A DNA stretch of 9,746 nt from Oscillospiraceae bacterium (lineage in GTDB: Bacteria; Bacillota; Clostridia; UMGS1883). Of this stretch, positions 5,697 to 9,746 are shown in pieces. The DNA is taken from positions 1-9,746 of the forward strand of contig JAFLUQ010000086.1 of the NCBI GenBank assembly GCA_022508735.1, given 5' to 3'. The translations under genes were made by a program, and so were the position numbers. The notes beneath the pieces are model-generated. The model was not told where the DNA came from. It saw only the letters and a list, made by a program, of their open reading frames with translations, and ran no database searches. Position 1 is the stretch's first letter, and every line of letters starts with the position of its first letter.

Positions 5697-8336
5697 ATGG
5701 AAAAAATGGGTTTGAATGAGATCAGAGAGAAGTTTCTGAGCTTTTTTGAAAGCAAGGGCTGCCTTCGTTTAGACAGCTTTTCGCTGGTGCCTAAGAACGA
5801 CGCCAGCCTGCTCCTGATCAATTCGGGTATGGCGCCTATGAAGGCGTGGTTCACTGGGGCGGAGGTTCCGCCGCGTAAGCGCGTGACAACCTGTCAGAAG
5901 TGCATCCGTACCCCTGATATCGAGCGTGTGGGCCACACTGCCCGCCACGGTACCTTCTTCGAGATGCTGGGCAATTTCTCCTTCGGCGACTATTTCAAGA
6001 AGGAAGCCACGGCTTGGGCGTGGGAATTCTTCACAGAGGTCATGGGCATTCCAGCCGACAGGCTCTATGTTTCTGTTTACGAGGAGGACGACGAGGCCAA
6101 GGATATCTGGATCAACGAGGTGGGTCTCGCCCCCGACCGTGTTGTCAAGCTCGGCAAGGAAGACAATTTCTGGGAGCACGGCACAGGTCCCTGCGGCCCC
6201 TGCTCCGAGATATATTTTGACCGCGGCGAAAAGTACGGCTGCGGCAAGCCCGACTGCGCCGTAGGCTGCGACTGCGACCGCTTCATGGAGGTCTGGAATC
6301 TGGTGTTCACCCAGTTCGACAAGGACGAAGAGGGCAACTATAACCCCCTCGACCATCCCAATATCGACACGGGCATGGGTCTTGAGCGTCTGGCCGTTGT
6401 TATGCAGGACGTGGATAACCTCTTTGAGGTAGACACCGTTCAGGATGTTATGAAGCACATATGCTTCATAGCCGGAGTCGAGTATAAGAAGGACGAAAAG
6501 ACCGATGTATCCCTCCGTGTTATTACCGACCATATCCGCTCCACAGTCATGATGGTGAGCGACGGTGTTATCCCCTCCAACGAGGGCCGCGGCTACGTGC
6601 TTCGCCGTCTGCTCCGCCGCGCTGCCCGTCACGGGAAGCTCTTAAATATTGATCGCAAGTTCCTCTTTGAGGTGGCCGATACCGTTATCGACGCCTCCAA
6701 GCAGGCCTATCCCGAGCTTGAGGAAAAGCGCGAATATATACGAAGAATTATCGAAAAAGAGGAGGAGCGCTTTGACGCCACAATCGAGGGCGGTCTCGTT
6801 GTGCTGAACCAGTATATAGAAGACGCCGTTAAGGAGGGCCGCACCGCTCTGAGCGGCGCAGAGGCCTTCAAGCTTCACGATACCTACGGCTTCCCCCTTG
6901 ATTTGACCATAGAAATGGCCGCTGAAAAGAACCTCGATGTAGACGTAGAGGGCTTCAATCAGGCCATGAGCGAGCAGAAGGCGACCGCAAAGGCCGCCCG
7001 CAAGGACGGTTCCAGCTGGGATGCCGACGACGTATACGAGTTTGAGGATGCCAAGGCCACAGAGTTTGTTGGCTATACTTCCCTTACCGCCAAATCAGCC
7101 ATCGTTGGCATAGTTTCCGAGGGCGAGGTGAGCGCCGAGATAGGCGACGGCGAAAAGGGCATTATCGTAACAGAAAAGACGCCCTTCTATGCCGAAATGG
7201 GCGGCCAGGTAGGCGATATAGGCGAGATCACGGCCGGCGGTGCTAAGGCAGCCGTGCTTAATACCACAAAGACCGGCGACGGTCTGTATCTCCACGAGGT
7301 AAGCGTCAGCGGCGGCACCTTCAAGCTGGGTGGCGAGGTTACCCTGACCGTGGATAAGAAGAACAGAATGTCAATCTGCCGCAACCACAGCACTACCCAC
7401 CTGCTGCACAAGGCTCTCAAAGAGACCCTTGGCACTCACGTTGCTCAGGCCGGCTCTCTTGTATCTCCCGACCGTCTGCGTTTCGACTTCTCTCACTTTG
7501 AGGCTATGACTCCCGAGCAGCTCTCTGAGGTAGAGCAGAAGGTCAACGACGCGATCCTCGAGGCCATGCCCATAACCGTGCAGGAGCTTCCCATTGACGA
7601 GGCCCGTAACCTTGGCGCTACGGCTCAGTTCGGCGAAAAATACGGCGACATTGTGCGTGTTGTATCCATGGGCGACTACAGCGTAGAGTTCTGCGGCGGC
7701 ACGCATCTCACAAACACCGCTCAGGCCGGTCTGTTCAAGATACTCTCCGAGGGCGGCGTGGCCGCCGGCGTAAGGCGTATCGAGGCCATCACCGGCGCGG
7801 GCGTGCTCGGCTATATCCATGAGAGCGACGAGCTTATCAGAAGCACTGCAATAGCTCTTAAGACCAATCAGGTGCGCGAGATAGATAAGCGCGCCGAGAG
7901 CGTTATGGCTCAGAGCCGCGAATACGAGCGCCAGATCGAGACCTTTAAGGAAAAAATGGCCGCGGCCAAGGTGAACAATATCATGGCCGGCGTCAAGCAT
8001 ATAGGCGAGGTCAAGCTGCTCACCGCCGAGCTTGACGGTATGGGCGTTGACGAACTCAAGTCCATGGCCGACAAGATCAAGGCCGAGATCCCCATGAGTG
8101 TGGCCGTGCTGGCCGCCAATACCGACGGCAAGATTACCTTTGTGGCTATGGCCTCTAAGGAAGCCGTTTCCATGGGCGTTCACTGCGGAGCTATAATTAA
8201 AGAGATCACCGCTATTGCCGGCGGCAAGGGCGGCGGTAAGCCCGACATGGCTCAGGGCGGCGGCACCGAGGCTAACAAGGTTGACGATGCTCTGGCAAGA
8301 GTAGACGAGATTGTTGAAGCACAGACAAGCAAGTAA
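5697..8336 (+). CDS. alaS: Alanyl-tRNA synthetase
   Basis: This is a complete AlaRS of 879 residues, the normal bacterial length (E. coli 876). It charges tRNA-Ala in the cytoplasm. The class II catalytic domain shows motif 2 in the RTPDIERVGHTARHGTFFEMLGNF region (from about 71) and motif 3 as GMGLERL (226-232). The tRNA-recognition region follows to about 450. The editing domain has both zinc-binding pieces, H564 and H568 in NHSTTHLLH and C666 and H670 in CGGTH, so clearance of mischarged Ser or Gly should work. A helical linker (about 725-765) leads to the C-Ala domain, which ends in the glycine-rich GGKGGGKPDMAQGGG (842-856). No key residue is missing. It heads a plus-strand cluster with flavodoxin-like, HIT and tyrS genes and has its own consensus promoter. 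The 24-base gap to the next gene contains no terminator. Confidence 0.98.
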   Translation: MEKMGLNEIREKFLSFFESKGCLRLDSFSLVPKNDASLLLINSGMAPMKAWFTGAEVPPRKRVTTCQKCIRTPDIERVGHTARHGTFFEMLGNFSFGDYFKKEATAWAWEFFTEVMGIPADRLYVSVYEEDDEAKDIWINEVGLAPDRVVKLGKEDNFWEHGTGPCGPCSEIYFDRGEKYGCGKPDCAVGCDCDRFMEVWNLVFTQFDKDEEGNYNPLDHPNIDTGMGLERLAVVMQDVDNLFEVDTVQDVMKHICFIAGVEYKKDEKTDVSLRVITDHIRSTVMMVSDGVIPSNEGRGYVLRRLLRRAARHGKLLNIDRKFLFEVADTVIDASKQAYPELEEKREYIRRIIEKEEERFDATIEGGLVVLNQYIEDAVKEGRTALSGAEAFKLHDTYGFPLDLTIEMAAEKNLDVDVEGFNQAMSEQKATAKAARKDGSSWDADDVYEFEDAKATEFVGYTSLTAKSAIVGIVSEGEVSAEIGDGEKGIIVTEKTPFYAEMGGQVGDIGEITAGGAKAAVLNTTKTGDGLYLHEVSVSGGTFKLGGEVTLTVDKKNRMSICRNHSTTHLLHKALKETLGTHVAQAGSLVSPDRLRFDFSHFEAMTPEQLSEVEQKVNDAILEAMPITVQELPIDEARNLGATAQFGEKYGDIVRVVSMGDYSVEFCGGTHLTNTAQAGLFKILSEGGVAAGVRRIEAITGAGVLGYIHESDELIRSTAIALKTNQVREIDKRAESVMAQSREYERQIETFKEKMAAAKVNNIMAGVKHIGEVKLLTAELDGMGVDELKSMADKIKAEIPMSVAVLAANTDGKITFVAMASKEAVSMGVHCGAIIKEITAIAGGKGGGKPDMAQGGGTEANKVDDALARVDEIVEAQTSK

Positions 8337-8360
8337 TAGCTTTTACAGAGGTGTTATTAA

Positions 8361-8831
8361 GTGAAAATTCTTATAGTGGTTGAGTCAAGTCATCAGGGCA
8401 ACACCTTTAAGGTAGCCAACGCCATGGCGGAGGCCGCGCCTGTTACGGTCTCCGCGCTTGCCGACGCGTCTAAATATGATTTTCACGATTACGATATTGT
8501 AGGTTTTGGCAGCGGAATTTATTTCGGAAAGCATGGTAAAGGCATCATGGAGTTTGCGGATAAGCTCTGTGGCAAGGAAACGCGCGCCTTTGTGTTTTCC
8601 ACCAGCGGCACCGGAGAGACTGAAAAAAGTCACAGTGCCCTTATCGGGTTGTTGAATAAAAAGGGTACGGCTGTTCTCGGCTCATTTGGCTGCAAAGGGT
8701 TGGATAAATTCTTTGTTTTCAAGCTGCTGGGAGGCATAAGCAAGGGCCACCCCGACGAACAGGACCTCAAAAACGCGCAAAGCTTCATTACGGACGTGAT
8801 GAAGAAATATGAAGGAATGGAGGGAAAGTAA
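8361..8831 (+). CDS. Flavodoxin-like FMN-binding protein
   Basis: The 156-residue protein has the flavodoxin alpha/beta fold. An initial strand (MKILIVVES) is followed by a phosphate-binding loop, SSHQGNT (9-15). GSGIYFGKHG (50-59) matches the first isoalloxazine loop and STSGTGE (80-86) the second. Flavodoxins bind FMN non-covalently and carry low-potential electrons. This subgroup, with the SKGHPDEQDLKNA tail (127-139), belongs to a flavodoxin set of anaerobes whose redox partners are mostly unknown. It has no signal peptide or extra domain. Translation starts at GTG, supported by AGAGG at 8347-8351. It lies 24 bases after alaS and its TAA stop overlaps the next ATG by one base, so it is probably cotranscribed with both. 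A flavin reductase role cannot be excluded. Confidence 0.85.
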   Translation: MKILIVVESSHQGNTFKVANAMAEAAPVTVSALADASKYDFHDYDIVGFGSGIYFGKHGKGIMEFADKLCGKETRAFVFSTSGTGETEKSHSALIGLLNKKGTAVLGSFGCKGLDKFFVFKLLGGISKGHPDEQDLKNAQSFITDVMKKYEGMEGK

Positions 8832-9172
8832 TGGACTGCTTATTCTGCAAGATAATCGCTGGGGAAATTCCCTCGGCGAAGGTCTATGAAAACGATAAGG
8901 TTTATGCTTTCAGGGACATAAGCCCCGAAGCGCCGGTTCACGTGCTGATCGTGCCGAGGGAGCATATCGCTTCGGCTAACGAGCTGACGGCTGAGAACGC
9001 AGGCGTTATAACTGATATATTCTTAGCGGCTAAAGAGATCGCCGCGCAGGAGGGCATAGCCGAGGGCGGCTATCGCATTGTGAACAACTGCGGCGAAAAC
9101 GGCGGGCAGACGGTGCATCATCTGCACTTCCACATGCTCGGCGGCCGCAGCCTTAGCTGGCCTCCGGGCTGA
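8831..9172 (+). CDS. HIT/HINT family nucleotide hydrolase
   Basis: The 113-residue protein is a typical bacterial HINT. The histidine triad HLHFHML (97-103), with His99 or His101 acting in nucleotidyl transfer, comes near the C-terminus and is followed by GGRSLSWPPG. C3 and C6 in CLFCKI with His45 resemble the zinc site of zinc-binding members. HINT proteins hydrolyse AMP-linked phosphoramidates and aminoacyl-adenylates, releasing AMP, in the cytoplasm. The ATG overlaps the upstream stop as TAATG, and GGAGGG at 8819-8824 is 6 bases away. Its place between alaS and tyrS, both sources of aminoacyl-AMP, is suggestive but not proof of a link. Confidence 0.94.
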   Translation: MDCLFCKIIAGEIPSAKVYENDKVYAFRDISPEAPVHVLIVPREHIASANELTAENAGVITDIFLAAKEIAAQEGIAEGGYRIVNNCGENGGQTVHHLHFHMLGGRSLSWPPG

Positions 9173-9193
9173 TAAGAAAGGATTGTGTACGAC

Positions 9194-9746
9194 ATGGAAA
9201 ATGTATTTGACGTTCTCAAAGAACGCGGTCTCATTGCGCAGACGACTCACGAAGATGAAATACGTGAGCTTCTGGGAAAGGAGAAGGTGTCGTTTTATAT
9301 AGGCTTCGACCCCACGGCGGACAGTCTGCACGTCGGTCATTTCCTGCAGATGGTCGTTATGCGCCATATGCAGAACTACGGTCATCGGCCCATCGCCCTT
9401 GTTGGCGGCGGCACAGGTCATATCGGCGACCCCTCGGGCCGCACCGATATGCGACAGATGATGACTACCGAGGTCATAAACCATAACTGTGAGTGCTTCA
9501 AAAAGCAGCTCAGCTCAGTTGTGGATTTCAGCGACGGCAAGGCCATTATGGTGAATAACGCCGACTGGCTTCTGAAGCTCAATTATGTTGACTTTATCCG
9601 CGACATCGGCTCCTGCTTCTCCGTCAACCAGATGCTGACGGCGGAGTGCTTCAAGCAGAGACTTGAAAAGGGTCTCAGCTTCCTGGAGTTTAACTATATG
9701 CTCATGCAGAGCTACGACTTCCTCATGCTGGCCCGCGAATATGACT
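9194..9746 (+). CDS. tyrS: Tyrosyl-tRNA synthetase, N-terminal part
   Basis: The first 184 codons are present and the gene runs off the window end, leaving roughly half of the usual 400-430 residues. The class I Rossmann domain shows FYIGFDPTADSLHVGHFL, with the HIGH-type signature as HVGH (46-49). GGGTGHIGDPSGRTDMR includes the conserved GDPSG loop (78-82). QSYDFLML (172-179) carries the tyrosine-binding Gln, Tyr and Asp of the family. The KMSKS loop and S4 domain lie beyond the edge. The ATG at 9194 follows AAAGGA (9177-9182) by 11 bases. There are 21 bases between the HIT stop and this start, with no terminator or room for a T-box, so it is likely read as part of the alaS transcript. Confidence 0.96.
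   Translation, partial: MENVFDVLKERGLIAQTTHEDEIRELLGKEKVSFYIGFDPTADSLHVGHFLQMVVMRHMQNYGHRPIALVGGGTGHIGDPSGRTDMRQMMTTEVINHNCECFKKQLSSVVDFSDGKAIMVNNADWLLKLNYVDFIRDIGSCFSVNQMLTAECFKQRLEKGLSFLEFNYMLMQSYDFLMLAREYD

Noticed and set aside
5769..6632. Long minus-strand open frame of 287 codons inside alaS
   Set aside because: It lies antisense to highly conserved alaS codons in GC-biased sequence, with no family match or ribosome binding site.
7371..8183. Long minus-strand open frame of 270 codons inside alaS
   Set aside because: It is a mirror of the editing and C-Ala domain codons. Its His/Gly/Leu-rich composition is typical of a shadow frame.
1..9746. CRISPR array, insertion sequence, prophage, tRNA or defence island
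   Set aside because: No regularly spaced repeats, transposase-like proteins, integrase, tRNA-like folds or defence domains were seen. The gene content is housekeeping.

Overview
The window looks like a stretch of ordinary chromosome from a Clostridia-type Bacillota (Firmicute), possibly an uncultured gut Oscillospiraceae/Ruminococcaceae-like bacterium. The evidence is a MutS2 with a C-terminal Smr domain, two perfect sigma-A consensus promoters (TTGACA-N17-TATAAT), strong AGGAGG-type ribosome binding sites, a short ribbon-helix-helix protein of a type common in Clostridia, and moderate GC content. The genus is an inference. No tRNA, rRNA, CRISPR array, insertion sequence, prophage gene or origin was found, and no gap between genes exceeds about 210 bases.

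Left part (1-1420, plus strand): the last 73 codons of an OadA/PycB-type biotin-dependent carboxylase or decarboxylase subunit, then an 11-bp hairpin terminator. A perfect sigma-A promoter then drives a secreted protein with two copper-amine-oxidase-N-like (stalk) repeats and a C-terminal region I do not recognise. A 14-bp terminator follows.

Middle part (1455-5553, minus strand): nth (endonuclease III), a YgjP/DUF45-type zinc metallopeptidase coupled to nth by an ATGA overlap, and mutS2 form a likely three-gene operon read leftward. Past mutS2 lie a strong GC hairpin and about 200 bp of AT-rich DNA, then an orphan 72-residue ribbon-helix-helix protein. Its upstream region holds two palindromes that share ATATTGACG and lie 44 bp apart, plausible operators. 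Its Shine-Dalgarno sequence contains seven consecutive Gs.

Right part (5627-9746, plus strand): a perfect sigma-A promoter, back to back with a weaker one for nth, drives alaS (complete, editing domain intact). Tightly spaced behind it are a flavodoxin-like gene, a HIT/HINT nucleotide hydrolase (TAATG overlap) and tyrS, which is cut by the window end. No T-box leader fits in the roughly 35-nt alaS leader or the 21-nt gap before tyrS.

The genes are mostly housekeeping: translation (alaS, tyrS), DNA repair and possibly ribosome rescue (nth, mutS2), and central metabolism (oadA/pycB). I see no clear undescribed multi-gene system. The least explained parts are the RHH gene with its upstream palindromes, the hairpin beyond mutS2, and the C-terminal region of the stalk protein.
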